This document shows positions 15,709 through 25,471 of a stretch of DNA of 64,000 nucleotides, piece after piece. The translations under genes were made by a program, and so were the position numbers. The DNA comes from Scheffersomyces stipitis CBS 6054 (taxonomy: Eukaryota > Ascomycota > Pichiomycetes > Serinales > Debaryomycetaceae): NCBI RefSeq assembly GCF_000209165.1, contig NC_009048.1, positions 310,001-374,000 of the forward strand, in the 5' to 3' direction. Within the stretch, counting starts at the first letter, position 1. Each line of letters opens with the position of its first letter. The notes under the pieces are model-generated. The model did no database searches, was not told the origin of the DNA, and saw only the letters and a list, made by a program, of their open reading frames with translations.

Positions 15709-16562
15709 TCCCCCCATAATCTAATAATCGGATTATTCAATATCCATCATTCCTGCTGAGTTTCGGAGTTGCTGGAGTAATGGCTTGGGAACTGCCTTCG
15801 TGAAGATGTCCGCGATATTATTTGTTGACTGGACTTGGACAACCTTGATTACTTCTTTCTGTACCTGCTCTCTTATAAAGTGATATCTGATATCAATGTG
15901 TTTTGTAGGTTGATGAGTTGTTGGATGATTCGTTAAGTTGATACATGACGTATTATCTTCATGTACTATAATTGGAAGGGTTACAGGGATTTCCAATTCT
16001 TTAAATAGAGTAACCAACCAGAGGACCTCCTTAACTGCCTCAGCAAGTGCCATATACTCGGCTTCTGTTGTAGATAATGCAGCTGTTGGTTGTTTCTTTG
16101 ATTTCCATGAGATTAGACTTCCTCCGAACTTGATTGCATATCCTGTTACTGATTTTCTATCTGACAGCGAAGAACCCCAGTCTGCATCAACGTACACCTC
16201 GAATTTATCCAGTTTTCCATATACCTGGCCCACAGTCTTTGTTCCTTTTAGGTACCGAAGTGTATGCTTTTAGATGACCCTCTCTGGGATTCTGGAAGTA
16301 CAGGCTGAGCATGCCAGTAATGAAGCTAATATCTCCCCGAATGGTGTTACTAGCATATAATAACTTGCCAACAATGGATCTGTAAATTGTAGGATTGGCA
16401 AGAATCTTGGTTTCATCTTTATCTAGCTGAGCATTTGGAATTGCAACAGTTCCAACTGGGTTGCAATCTTGCATTGAGAACTTCTCCAAGATTTTGTCAA
16501 TGTAGTCTCCAAAATGGGCTCTAATGCCCTTTTCTGATTCCTGTATGTTAATTCCAAGGAAC
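15709..16562 (-). pseudogene. RT/RNase H fragment of a second-family element (element 3), frameshifted
   Basis: The minus strand encodes the last part of RT and all of RNase H: DKILEKFSMQDCNPVG, SNTIRGDISFITGMLS, DADWGSSLSDRKSV, TEAEYMALAEAV, and a stop at 15733. The RT end and RNase H are in different frames because of a small deletion near 16260-16275, where this copy lacks the AAKHVL codons. Nothing upstream of the FLGINIQ region remains. Where it overlaps, it is nearly identical to the second-family element at 15.05-15.35 kb and supplies the RNase H that element lacks. Confidence 0.88.
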
Positions 16563-16915
16563 TGTTAAAAATTAGACATTATATATGAATAAATATATAG
16601 TTAATTCTTCATAATGAAGTTCAATTTCATGTTCTAATCATTCTTCTTATTTTGGAGAATATCTTAGCGTATTTGCATTGCTATCTGCCTCTTATCTTCC
16701 CTTTATTCATATTATCTCTCCCTATTCTCATCTTCAGCCTGCCTCCAATTGCATTACTGGTAAGTTCAATTCCGTTGAGGCGGGTCTGGTAAGGGGTTAC
16801 TTCTATTCTCAGAGATAGGACCAGTGGAACTTCATTTGTAAATTTGCAGCCAGTACTGCACATAATCGTCCGAATGTTAGATTACAATTCTAACTTCAAT
16901 CTTTGAATTTCAACA
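16563..16915 (-). repeat. Degenerate second-family LTR, inverted
   Basis: It has TGTTAAAAATT and TTTCAACA ends and clear homology to 15351-15708 with many substitutions. The flanks (GGAAC left, TCTGA right) are not a duplication, so it is not a simple solo LTR or an intact pair with 15351-15708. Confidence 0.82.
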
Positions 16916-17536
16916 TCTGATTCCTCCGATCTGTCTGGAGACTTCTCTGCAGCTCTATATCCTCGTCCAGTGTAGTCCCGACCTTCTGATCCTCATCAGG
17001 TACGAACTCTTCCTCATGCTTCTCGTCCTCTTGGTCTTCTTCATCCTCCGGTTGAGGCACCTCCCATTATCCCTGGATCCTCAGCGGCTGTGCCCATGGA
17101 AATCGTTTCTACGGATCCTGAGCCTATGCCTGAAGGTTGCAATGACATAGAAGTGGTCTCTGATCATGAATTGTTTGATACTCCTGAGCGTTCTGGTACC
17201 TTTCCATGTCCCACACCTCTGATCTCCACACGCTCCTCCATGGACGTTCTTCTATATCAGGAAGAATTTCCAGATCCGTCCGCGTATATGGACATGGTGG
17301 TGATTGTTTCGGATGATCTCTCTTCTTATCACAACTCGGAAATTGAGGACACCTCCGACACTCTTCCGTCGTCTTACTTCTACTGTGCAGACTGTGGTTA
17401 CCTCCACTCCTCCACCTCCTCCTCTATCATTATCTCGGGTAGTTCAATCCAAGTCCCCTCAATCCTCTTCCATAATAGGCTAATATTGAATCTGAGGCCA
17501 GTCTTAGACAATCTGAACCACCTCACTGAACTTTGA
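16916..17536 (+). pseudogene. Hinge-region relic of a first-family element
   Basis: The plus-strand frame from 17090 to 17536 matches the acidic hinge of copy B: PTLISTRSSMDVLL-type and DMVVIVSDDLSSYHNSE segments, with substitutions. The bases from 16916 to 17090 match the preceding proline-rich part out of frame. It is in the opposite orientation to A and B and clearly diverged. No RT or LTR follows. Confidence 0.85.
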
Positions 17537-19989
17537 AAGTGAACAATTCAATTATACTGCTAATATTTTTGATTATTGGTTTTGGCGAGAGGAGGTCGCT
17601 TGATGTCATTGTTACCTATTTAGGAACTTGAAGTTGTTGTAGAGTTATTTCTATGGAATCATCAATTTATGAATTAGGTGCGAAGCTTTTGAATTATTTG
17701 ATACTCTAGGAAATAGTGCTCTGTCAGCATTGCATCTACTGACGATGGCCAGTAACACTCCATTATGCCTACATGATACCTCGTCTGAAAGAAGAAAATG
17801 AGAATGTGTTCATTTAATTAATAACCACTAACAGACTCAATTGGCATCATTCCCAGCTCAAGTAGTGTCTGGTTAAAATGGAAGTCCTATTAGCATAGTG
17901 CAGAGCTGAATCTTCATTAATTCCAGTTCGGATCTGTCTCTGGATTATAACCATAAAAATAGTACTGACTATGGTTACTTGAAAGCCAATAAAATCTACA
18001 AATGGTGTAGTGTGTATCGTTTCTGAATTAAAATGATCTGACCTTCATGCCCTGGTCAAGTATCGTCAGAACCACTGTTGGTGAGTCGGGGCTGACTATC
18101 TCTCCCAGTTGCAAGTGGGAACTATAAGCCTATGAATTCTACTCTAAATGATGCATTCTCAGATTAGGGAGGAATGGGGATTTGCCTAGACTCAATCTAA
18201 GAGTCACGCCTCTCCTGCCATTGAGACTTTTTGAATTTAATTTTATTAAGTGCTGAAGTATTGAATCTTGGAAGTTTCAAATGGTCTAATCTAGTTATTG
18301 ATTTGTTTAACGGTTTTATTATTATGACCACAATGTGATTACATTATTTGACAGCCAGTTCACCAGGAATGATAAAACAGCCATGATTTTAGAAGTTCAG
18401 CCTTCTTTAACCTTCATTGAGCATGAAAATGAGAGCATGGAAGTAAAGTATAGATCCTGAAAGTTGTTCTTGTTAGTTTAGGGATGAAAGGTGTGGTGGT
18501 GGCCCCTTGCCCTTGAGACATTCAGAATTATATAAAGTTCTGACATTAAAAAACCAAATTATAGTCATTTCAGTTATCAAGAATTTATTAATGTCAATGA
18601 ACTTAAAATTAGGTCTTGACATGCGAAAAGCCAACCATGCGTCACAACGGTCGCCTACGTCGTTAGATGGTTGATGTTTTCAATCCTGCGAAAGTTTGGC
18701 GCAAGAGAGGGCGATGTAGTAAATAATAAGGATAATAGACAGGCAATGGCAAGATCAAAAAGAAGTAGTAGATTGTACCAAGAATAACCCCTTCATAAGT
18801 GGATTGAATGACATGTATCGAACTATTGCTAAAGAGAAGAGAATATGAAAATGTTAAATCCTCTCGGATTACCTGCAGTTTTGGTTGCAAAATTTCAAAT
18901 ACGGATGTCTACCCCAGATACAGATAAGGTATATAATACCATGCTTGAAATTATACATTGATAGAAACACCAATGTATCTGACCCATGGACAAGGTCCGA
19001 CAGTTGTAAATAAAATGATGCAAGTGTTGAGATTGGAAATCTAGAGTAATCCAATAGATTGAAGTTTAGTTATATAACAAGAAACTGAGCGTGCAAGAAA
19101 CTGCGAATGCAAGAAATAATATTTCAGATTAGAAGCATTATTCAGAAACGCACAGGTTGCAAATTAAGCCGCACTGATGTGCAGGCAACTCTGAGGTATA
19201 AGAAAGCTGAAATCCTCAAAGTCTTGAAAAAGTTTATACGTTTATAATTAATCAATTTATGATTCATTTGAGGGAGGTTATTCTAGAGATGTAGAGAATA
19301 ACATATTGAACGACTGTAGGATACGCTGTATCCATAAAGACAAGTTGCGCGCCTTGTTTAAACAGTTGTATCAAGATAGAGAAGAAGACAGACAAATTAC
19401 AACATGGATAGGCAATCAAGAGGTCTACATAAACTAGAGACCATCATATCAACAATTCACATTTCAATAGCAAGTATTTAAAAAAAATTTAATAAGCCAG
19501 GATATTGATATTCTCGAAGTCCTAAATATGGAATAGACAGAGTTCTACAAAGAGCTAGATATATCTACTATTGAAGTATACACTAGTTTCCAATATCTAT
19601 TTATGGTTCTTGTTTTCTTCTCTAAATGTCATCTGATAGGAAAGCAATGGAACATAAGAAGAGTGTGTCAAAATATCGGTACATTTGTTATCAAAGATAG
19701 ATCTTTCAAGTTTTCCTTCTCACAGTGATTCCGTTGGCAATGAATAATTGGTGCAGACTTTCTAAAACATGCTATTGCTATCCCCTACAAATCCGAGGAA
19801 TCAGGGGAGCTACAATTTTCAATTCACATTTTCAAAAAACATAACATTGACAAAAAATTAGCATATACCAAAAAACATATTTAATCACAGAAGAAAAAGA
19901 AGAATCACGACCGCCTTCCAAACTGCACTACACAATTAAATCACAAATAAGGGAGAAAAAAACAAATAAGATAAGTGGAAACAAAATAT
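17537..19989. other. Gene-free AT-rich interval
   Basis: No ORF here resembles a known protein, and I recognise no tRNA, LTR pair or satellite. Short runs such as the inverted CAACCAT/ATGGTTG near 18632-18670 are too small to interpret. It lies between the retrotransposon nest and the first host gene and is the longest non-repetitive gene-free stretch in the window, so it may belong to a centromere or pericentromere. Confidence 0.6.
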
Positions 19990-22212
19990 TCATTGGTTAG
20001 AGATAGATGGTGACAATAATTCAAAATCAGAGTCAGTTTCAGCATCACCTTCTACACTGATAATATCGTAGTCATCCTCCACGTTTTCGGTTAGTGCTTT
20101 ATCAGCATGCTCAATGGAAGCCAGACGAGCATCAACGTATTCAGAATTAGAGCTTTCAACGAGTGCTTCTTTGGGCAACGAAGGTAATACAATCGAGTGA
20201 ATTGAACCCACAAGAGACGATTCCAAAGATTCGTGCGGTGTCGTAATTTTAACTTCTACATCATTCCTGATGTGATCATCTACCCCTTCCATCTCAATTT
20301 GATCTTCAAGAATTGACTCTGTTCCGGAAGTGTGAGTTTCGTCATCAGAAACAAATCCAGCTTGGTCATCAATTTCAATAGAGGACTCTTTCTCGAAGGT
20401 GAGTCTTCCACTCAAATTGTTGATACTCAAATCACAATAGCCGATATTAAAGTCGTTTTTCATTACAAGTTTGAACGGGTACTTCATATGAGCATCGATT
20501 AATCCAATATTGAACTTGCCAACCTTACCTGGGTTAATACCATGCTTCTTGCGAACAATCACAGTTACAACTGATCTATTGAAACAGTTTACGATCTCCA
20601 ACTTCAAATATGAACAATCAATCATCTTTTCAGACTTATTGGAAATCATTATCTGCGCTGTCGAGCTAGATTTTGGAACTACAGTGACAATGACCTCGTC
20701 GTTGTTATCAAGGTACAGGTTGTCAATAATATGCTCGTTCAGTGGTTGTTCCAACAAACTACCAGTCATGCTAACAAACAATAATTCTGAGTCATACGTT
20801 TCATTGTAGTCACCCTCTAAAACTGCATTTGGCGCTGAAAGTCTCAATTTCATTCCTGATAACTTGTCAAAACTGTCATTTAATCTACCCAAGTTGTAGA
20901 ATCTCTGCTGTCCAGGTTTGACTCTGCTAGCATTCTTCACTACTACAATTTCCTTCTGTGTATCATTGAAAAATTCAAACTTGAAGTCACCCCCATCGAT
21001 TGTCACTGCAGAAGTGTTTGTAAGCATTAATGAGATCACACGAGCATGGTTACTTATTTTCTTTGGTTTTACAAGTACCTTGGGGACAGAGTCTACTGGA
21101 ATTGATTCGAAAGGAGACACCGAAGGTTCAAGAATCTGAACTGGACCCACGCAGGACTCCGTATTATCGTTCCTACATTTGTCAATCATGCTCTTCAATA
21201 TGACAAAATTCATTTCATCATCATTTTCAACTGAGGAACCAACCTGTGACAAAGACAACAACTCTTCATATCTGTCAGAGTTCTCGATATACTTCAGGAC
21301 ATTGCTAATAAATGGATCAATACCATCTCTTTGAAGCAAGTTCTCTAATCTTTCTTTTGTTTGAGAATTGCAGTTTTCTAATGGAATATCATAGACAACT
21401 ACATTGGATTCACCACTTGGCAAGTTTGAAGGACCGCCGTGAGCAGGTAAATGACCACTGAAGTTGAATTTCTTTTGGTTAAAATACTTGTCCTGTTTCT
21501 GAAGCATTGCCACTGGATGAGAATAACTATGATCGCCAATATCCTGCTTATTGTTTATAGACCTAGTGGCACACGCTTCACACAAATCAAAATCTGGGCA
21601 AACAAGACAGCAGTATCTTATGCCCTTAATTGGAATAAAAACATTTCTACTGCATGAATCACAAGCAACATTTTCGTGCACAATCAAGTCTTCTCCTGAT
21701 ACCTTTGTTTGAGTAATTTCCTTCTCGATATTCAAATTCTTTTCCACGCCAGAAGAAGGAGTCTCATGGACAGGTAGATCAGCGAAGATTTCCTTGAAGT
21801 GCTCCAAGGCTGCTTCAAGTAATGCATCACCTAAGCCTGCGAAGTCGATGGAAGAAGTCTTTCTCTTCTTGTAGTTCCCTTCAATAATTGGGGATTTGTC
21901 ATTAATAATCAACTTGACATGATTCTTCACCTTTAAACTTCTTGATAAGGACTTGAAGTCTTCTGTTGATTCCAAAGGAACATACTCCTTGCGCTTTTTC
22001 GACTTACGAAGGTAGCTGATAAATGAATTGTTCTCACTAGAAACACTCAAATCAGTCTTCGACAATAAATCTGTGAACTCATCCTTCGACTTGACTTTGT
22101 CAAAAGTGGTACGGTTGATTGAAAGAGTCTTCTCTACTGAAGGGAGGCTTGCAAGTGCAAGTCTGTTGTGTGTTACCTTCACAGAAATCACTTGATTGTT
22201 TGTCGTATTCAT
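19990..22212 (-). CDS. NBR1/Atg19-type selective autophagy receptor candidate, 740 aa
   Basis: The N-terminus (about 7-105) looks like a PB1 domain. A ZZ zinc finger follows at about 184-232, with Cys184, Cys187, Cys205, Cys211, Cys214 and a His228-x3-His232 pair. Two beta-rich segments (about 390-480 and 500-610) contain RVKPGQQRFYNLG and GINPGKVGKFNIGL, resembling repeated Ig-like domains such as the cargo-binding domain of Atg19. The acidic C-terminus carries two Atg8-interacting-motif candidates, Y715-D-I-I718 and F730-E-L-L733, ten residues from the end. PB1 + ZZ + Ig-like + AIM is the layout of NBR1-family receptors that link cargo to Atg8. The domain calls are from pattern recognition, so the family is likely but the cargo is unknown. 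Confidence 0.72.
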   Translation of the reverse strand: MNTTNNQVISVKVTHNRLALASLPSVEKTLSINRTTFDKVKSKDEFTDLLSKTDLSVSSENNSFISYLRKSKKRKEYVPLESTEDFKSLSRSLKVKNHVKLIINDKSPIIEGNYKKRKTSSIDFAGLGDALLEAALEHFKEIFADLPVHETPSSGVEKNLNIEKEITQTKVSGEDLIVHENVACDSCSRNVFIPIKGIRYCCLVCPDFDLCEACATRSINNKQDIGDHSYSHPVAMLQKQDKYFNQKKFNFSGHLPAHGGPSNLPSGESNVVVYDIPLENCNSQTKERLENLLQRDGIDPFISNVLKYIENSDRYEELLSLSQVGSSVENDDEMNFVILKSMIDKCRNDNTESCVGPVQILEPSVSPFESIPVDSVPKVLVKPKKISNHARVISLMLTNTSAVTIDGGDFKFEFFNDTQKEIVVVKNASRVKPGQQRFYNLGRLNDSFDKLSGMKLRLSAPNAVLEGDYNETYDSELLFVSMTGSLLEQPLNEHIIDNLYLDNNDEVIVTVVPKSSSTAQIMISNKSEKMIDCSYLKLEIVNCFNRSVVTVIVRKKHGINPGKVGKFNIGLIDAHMKYPFKLVMKNDFNIGYCDLSINNLSGRLTFEKESSIEIDDQAGFVSDDETHTSGTESILEDQIEMEGVDDHIRNDVEVKITTPHESLESSLVGSIHSIVLPSLPKEALVESSNSEYVDARLASIEHADKALTENVEDDYDIISVEGDAETDSDFELLSPSISNQ

Positions 22213-22793
22213 TGATCGGATTGAGAACTAAGAACAATGCAATCAGGGGTAAACGACTAATCCTGAGCTTTTGAAAATATATGTAGACTTCAAGTTGCGG
22301 CTATAGAGGTTTAGACAAATACTTCAATCGGTTTCTATTATTCGATCGCAAGGATTCTTTAATAGGAACTACTCTTCATAAAATTGAGGAAAATAGGAAT
22401 TTGCCCTCAGAACTGAAATTGGGAGAGATGATCACACATAATCAGGCTAGTCTGGGGGCAGGGGATTATGGCTGTTGTTTTATATGCAGTGCCTTATCTA
22501 TGTTGAGGGTGGGCCTGTATATGTTGATACTCCTGTGAAATATATATATATATATATATATACATATATATAGAATTTATAACTCCTGAACAACATCAAT
22601 CTTCTTTCTGCTTGGTAGCTCACTCTTCTTTTATGTTTTTTTCTAATCCTTTTCAATTCTCTTTTGTTTGACCTCTGTTTGTTGTAAATATAGTCGTGCA
22701 TTAACCATACGAAACAGTAACAACAATTTATGGTACACTCGAAATCGCAATGAAGATAAGGCAGAACCAGCAGTCTGAAGAAGATAAGGCAAA
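22213..22793. other. Divergent intergenic region with (TA)n tract and uORF
   Basis: It is a shared 5' region between the autophagy receptor and the MDP-1 gene. It contains a TA microsatellite at 22541-22571. An upstream ATG at 22750 opens a 28-codon frame that ends at 22836, overlapping the phosphatase start out of frame, and could reduce its translation. Confidence 0.6.
22541..22571. repeat. (TA)n dinucleotide microsatellite
   Basis: Eleven TA units run to 22562, then an interrupted CATATATATA run follows. Length is likely to vary between strains. Confidence 0.9.
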
Positions 22794-23327
22794 ATGGTAC
22801 TCCTACAGTACCCTAAGGCAGTGGTCTTTGATTTAGATTATACATTGTGGCCACTATGGTGTGATACTCATATATATATGCCTATTAGTGCATTAAGCAG
22901 GAATGAGCTTGTCGATAGTAATGGTATGAAGATTTCCTTCTATAAAGACGTGGAGTCAATTATTCTAGAATTGGTAGAGAATGAAGTTGTACTCATTGCC
23001 GCAAGCAGGACGGCAACGCCAAAAATTGCTCAGGAGTTGTTGTCTTTGCTTCATATAGGTGGTAAGCCTGCGATTACTTACTTTCATTCTTTACAGTGGG
23101 GACAAGGAAGTAAAGTCAAGCACATATCGAAGGCCGCTGAAGATCTCCGTTTGCAATCCGCTTTGCAGGAGGGACACTTTATGTTGTTTGACGACGAACT
23201 GAGAAATCGTGATGTTGGAAGTATCAATTGTCATTTTGCTTACGTCTACGATGAAAACCAAGGATTAACACGCTCTATATTTATAAGTGAATTAAAGAAG
23301 TGGTCCAAATCTTTGAATACCCGTTAG
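22794..23327 (+). CDS. Magnesium-dependent phosphatase-1 (MDP-1, HAD superfamily), 177 aa
   Basis: HAD motif I is VVFDLDYTLWP with the nucleophile Asp13 and Asp15. Motif II is in VLIAASRTATP, and the distal acidic motif is MLFDDELRNRDV. The DLDYTLW signature and the length fit the MDP-1 family (yeast YER134C), small acid phosphatases proposed to act on protein phosphotyrosine or sugar/protein repair substrates. The start is ATG 22794. An out-of-frame ATG 44 bp upstream overlaps it. Confidence 0.9.
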   Translation: MVLLQYPKAVVFDLDYTLWPLWCDTHIYMPISALSRNELVDSNGMKISFYKDVESIILELVENEVVLIAASRTATPKIAQELLSLLHIGGKPAITYFHSLQWGQGSKVKHISKAAEDLRLQSALQEGHFMLFDDELRNRDVGSINCHFAYVYDENQGLTRSIFISELKKWSKSLNTR

Positions 23328-23469
23328 TCGTATTTTGACAAAGGCAAATATAATTATACATAGGATAAACCAATGAAAATGATCAATATTCTAGCTGCGA
23401 AATAAATACCGTCGAACCGTTAGCAAAAGATTTAATAAAAACTGTACAAAATTGAATCTTAAGATGAAT

Positions 23470-23949
23470 TCATAATTCGTTAGTGCTTTCTTTAATTGAC
23501 TTAACAAGGGAAACAAGGTTATCATGAGAAGCATGAGGCGGAGGGCTGATTTCTTTCTTGCAATTTTGTTAGTAATGTCCATTATCATTAATATTAATTG
23601 TACTTACATCTCCCAACCATTTCGTTAGCTTTGCGTCTGACCAACTTGCAACATCTACCTGGCTCTTGTCCACTAATGATGTCTGGCCATTTTGGATTCG
23701 TTCTTTATTTACGCTCTTTCGCTCCAATTCTATTGGTTCATAGTCTTCTTTTCTTTCTTCTTTATTTGATTTTGCGTCGGACTCCTCTTCATTCTGAGTT
23801 TTGCCTGTAAGGTAGTCATATATAGACGTTTTCAAATGTGGAAATGTATTTAAGACTAAGTAAGATGCGCCAACCACAATAATGCCGGAAAAAGTAGCGA
23901 CCTTTAAATTACGGGCAGTGTTGTTATTCCTTTTAAATTGGAGTGACAT
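23470..23949 (-). CDS. Small membrane-anchored Ish1-like protein, two exons, 142 aa
   Basis: Exon 1 is 23608-23949 and exon 2 is 23470-23556, with a 51-bp intron at 23557-23607. The intron has a perfect yeast donor GTAAGT, branch site TACTAAC and acceptor CAAG 11 nt after the branch site. Splicing changes the end from an intron-encoded tail to WLGDKEISPPPHASHDNLVS and a stop 28 codons into exon 2. The spliced tail with WSDAKLTKWL resembles one Ish1/Msc1-type motif. One membrane segment lies at about 21-38 (FSGIIVVGASYLVL), followed by a charged linker. ATG 23949 is the first ATG; the longer frame begins at TTG. The function is unknown; a mitochondrial or ER membrane location is possible. Confidence 0.78.
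23557..23607 (-). other. Spliceosomal intron, 51 bp
   Basis: GTAAGT is at the donor (23607 down), TACTAAC branch point at 23568-23574 and the AG acceptor at 23557-23558. The exon phase is preserved across it (342-bp and 87-bp exons, both multiples of three). Confidence 0.88.
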
Positions 23950-24264
23950 TGCCAACTTGGAGCTCAGTTAACTGTTGATGTTATTGTAGAAGAAAGAAGG
24001 TAGAATTGATTGTGGACTGATCGTGACGAATTTATTTTTCCCCGTCAAACTGGATGTAAATTTCACGTGCACATCAAAGAGACCGATGATAAGGCTTGCA
24101 CGAGACATCACTACAGTACTTCATAATTTACTAGAAAATTAAAGAATACCCATAATATACAATAATATTTAACACACTGTGGAACTAATACACAAAGAAA
24201 TAAAAATGTGAGATTCAAAGCAAGGAAATTTACCTAGAAATTGATTCATTTCTGCGTACAACAG

Positions 24265-24660
24265 TTATAATTCTTGAGATGCCTTAGCAGACTTTCCGGA
24301 CTTCTTTGGCAATAAGTTCTGGTGGATGTTTGGCAAGACACCACCTTGTGCTATGGTTACGTGTCCCAACAATTTGTTCAATTCCTCGTCATTTCTGATG
24401 GCTAATTGCAAATGTCTTGGAATGATTCTAGATTTCTTGTTGTCTCTGGCAGCGTTACCGGCCAATTCCAAGATTTCAGCAGCCAAATATTCCAAGACAG
24501 AAGTCAAATAAACTGGAGCACCAGAACCAACTCTTTGTGCATAGTTTCCCTTTCTTAATAGTCTGTGGACTCTACCAACAGGGAAAGTCAATCCAGCCTT
24601 GGCTGATCTAGAAGTTGAGGCCTTTTCAGAAGAACCAGCTTTACCTTTACCACCTGACAT
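24265..24660 (-). CDS. HTA1: Histone H2A, 131 aa
   Basis: This is canonical H2A, the nucleosome core subunit that pairs with H2B. It has the [20 protein letters not shown] helix, the acidic patch and a C-terminal SQEL motif whose Ser is phosphorylated by Mec1/Tel1 kinases at DNA breaks (gamma-H2A). The N-terminal tail carries Gly-Lys acetylation sites. It is transcribed away from H2B through a shared promoter, the usual yeast arrangement that keeps the two subunits equal. Fungal genomes normally carry two such pairs; only one is in this window. Confidence 0.99.
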
Positions 24661-25075
24661 TGTTGAATTTTGTTTTGTTTAATTTGTCGTAGATCATTAG
24701 AAATACTATCAGGAAGCGAACTTCGTATAATATATATAGGCGAAGAGTTAGGGTGTGTGATTTTAGTTTGCGTATTTTTGCCATCATGTTTCCTATTTCA
24801 GTATGTAGCTACCAAGCAGGAGTGTGAAGATATTTACACAACTGGCCGAGAAATTTTGAGAACGGATCTCATCACGCGTATAATATGGTACGATTAAGTA
24901 AATTATTCCAATCTGATGTATTACACAGAACGCGAAGAAGTTCTGGTACATGGATTTCACAACAAAAGAGCTAGTAAACAAATGGTTATTTAAATGTAGC
25001 CAATTTCCTTGTAATTTTTCCATTCGTCGGTACCTCTTCATTAGATACCTCAAATTCATAAAACACTAGAACAAA
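24661..25075. promoter_or_regulatory. Divergent H2A/H2B promoter (415 bp)
   Basis: A TATATATATTATA-type box on the minus strand at 24727-24739 lies about 70 bp before the H2A ATG. TATTTAAA at 24987-24994 lies 82 bp before the H2B ATG. The shared region would hold the cell-cycle elements, but I cannot identify individual factor sites with confidence. Confidence 0.7.
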
Positions 25076-25471
25076 ATGGCCCCACCAAAAGCTGAAAAGA
25101 AACCCGCTTCGAAAGCCCCAGCTGAAAAGAAGCCTGCTGCTAAGAAGACTGCTTCTGCTACTGACTCTAAGAAGAGAACTAAGACTAGAAAAGAAACCTA
25201 CTCTTCTTACATCTACAAGGTCTTGAAACAAACTCACCCAGACACTGGAATCTCTCAAAAGGCTATGTCTATCATGAACTCTTTTGTGAATGATATCTTT
25301 GAAAGAATCGCTTCTGAAGCTTCCAAGTTGGCAGCCTATAACAAGAAGTCTACCATTTCTGCCAGAGAAATTCAAACTGCTGTCAGATTGATCTTGCCAG
25401 GTGAATTGGCCAAGCATGCAGTTTCTGAAGGTACTAGAGCTGTTACCAAGTACTCTTCCGCTTCTAACTAG
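25076..25471 (+). CDS. HTB1: Histone H2B, 131 aa
   Basis: This is canonical H2B: a Lys/Ala/Pro-rich tail, then [20 protein letters not shown] and the histone fold, with the C-terminal helix ending in [10 protein letters not shown]. The Lys in the AVTKYS context is the conserved Rad6-Bre1 ubiquitylation site (K123 in S. cerevisiae). It is divergent to H2A. Codon use is strongly biased towards preferred yeast codons, as expected for very high expression. Confidence 0.99.
   Translation: MAPPKAEKKPASKAPAEKKPAAKKTASATDSKKRTKTRKETYSSYIYKVLKQTHPDTGISQKAMSIMNSFVNDIFERIASEASKLAAYNKKSTISAREIQTAVRLILPGELAKHAVSEGTRAVTKYSSASN

Noticed and set aside
18632..18672. Inverted CAACCAT/ATGGTTG near a GC-richer patch, considered as a tRNA or solo LTR
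   Set aside because: There is no cloverleaf, no B-box and no TG...CA terminal pair, and the inverted repeat is only 7 bp.
22629..22639. Exact match to the S. cerevisiae ARS consensus (TTTTATGTTTT)
   Set aside because: An 11-bp AT-rich match is expected by chance, and origin motifs differ in CTG-clade yeasts.
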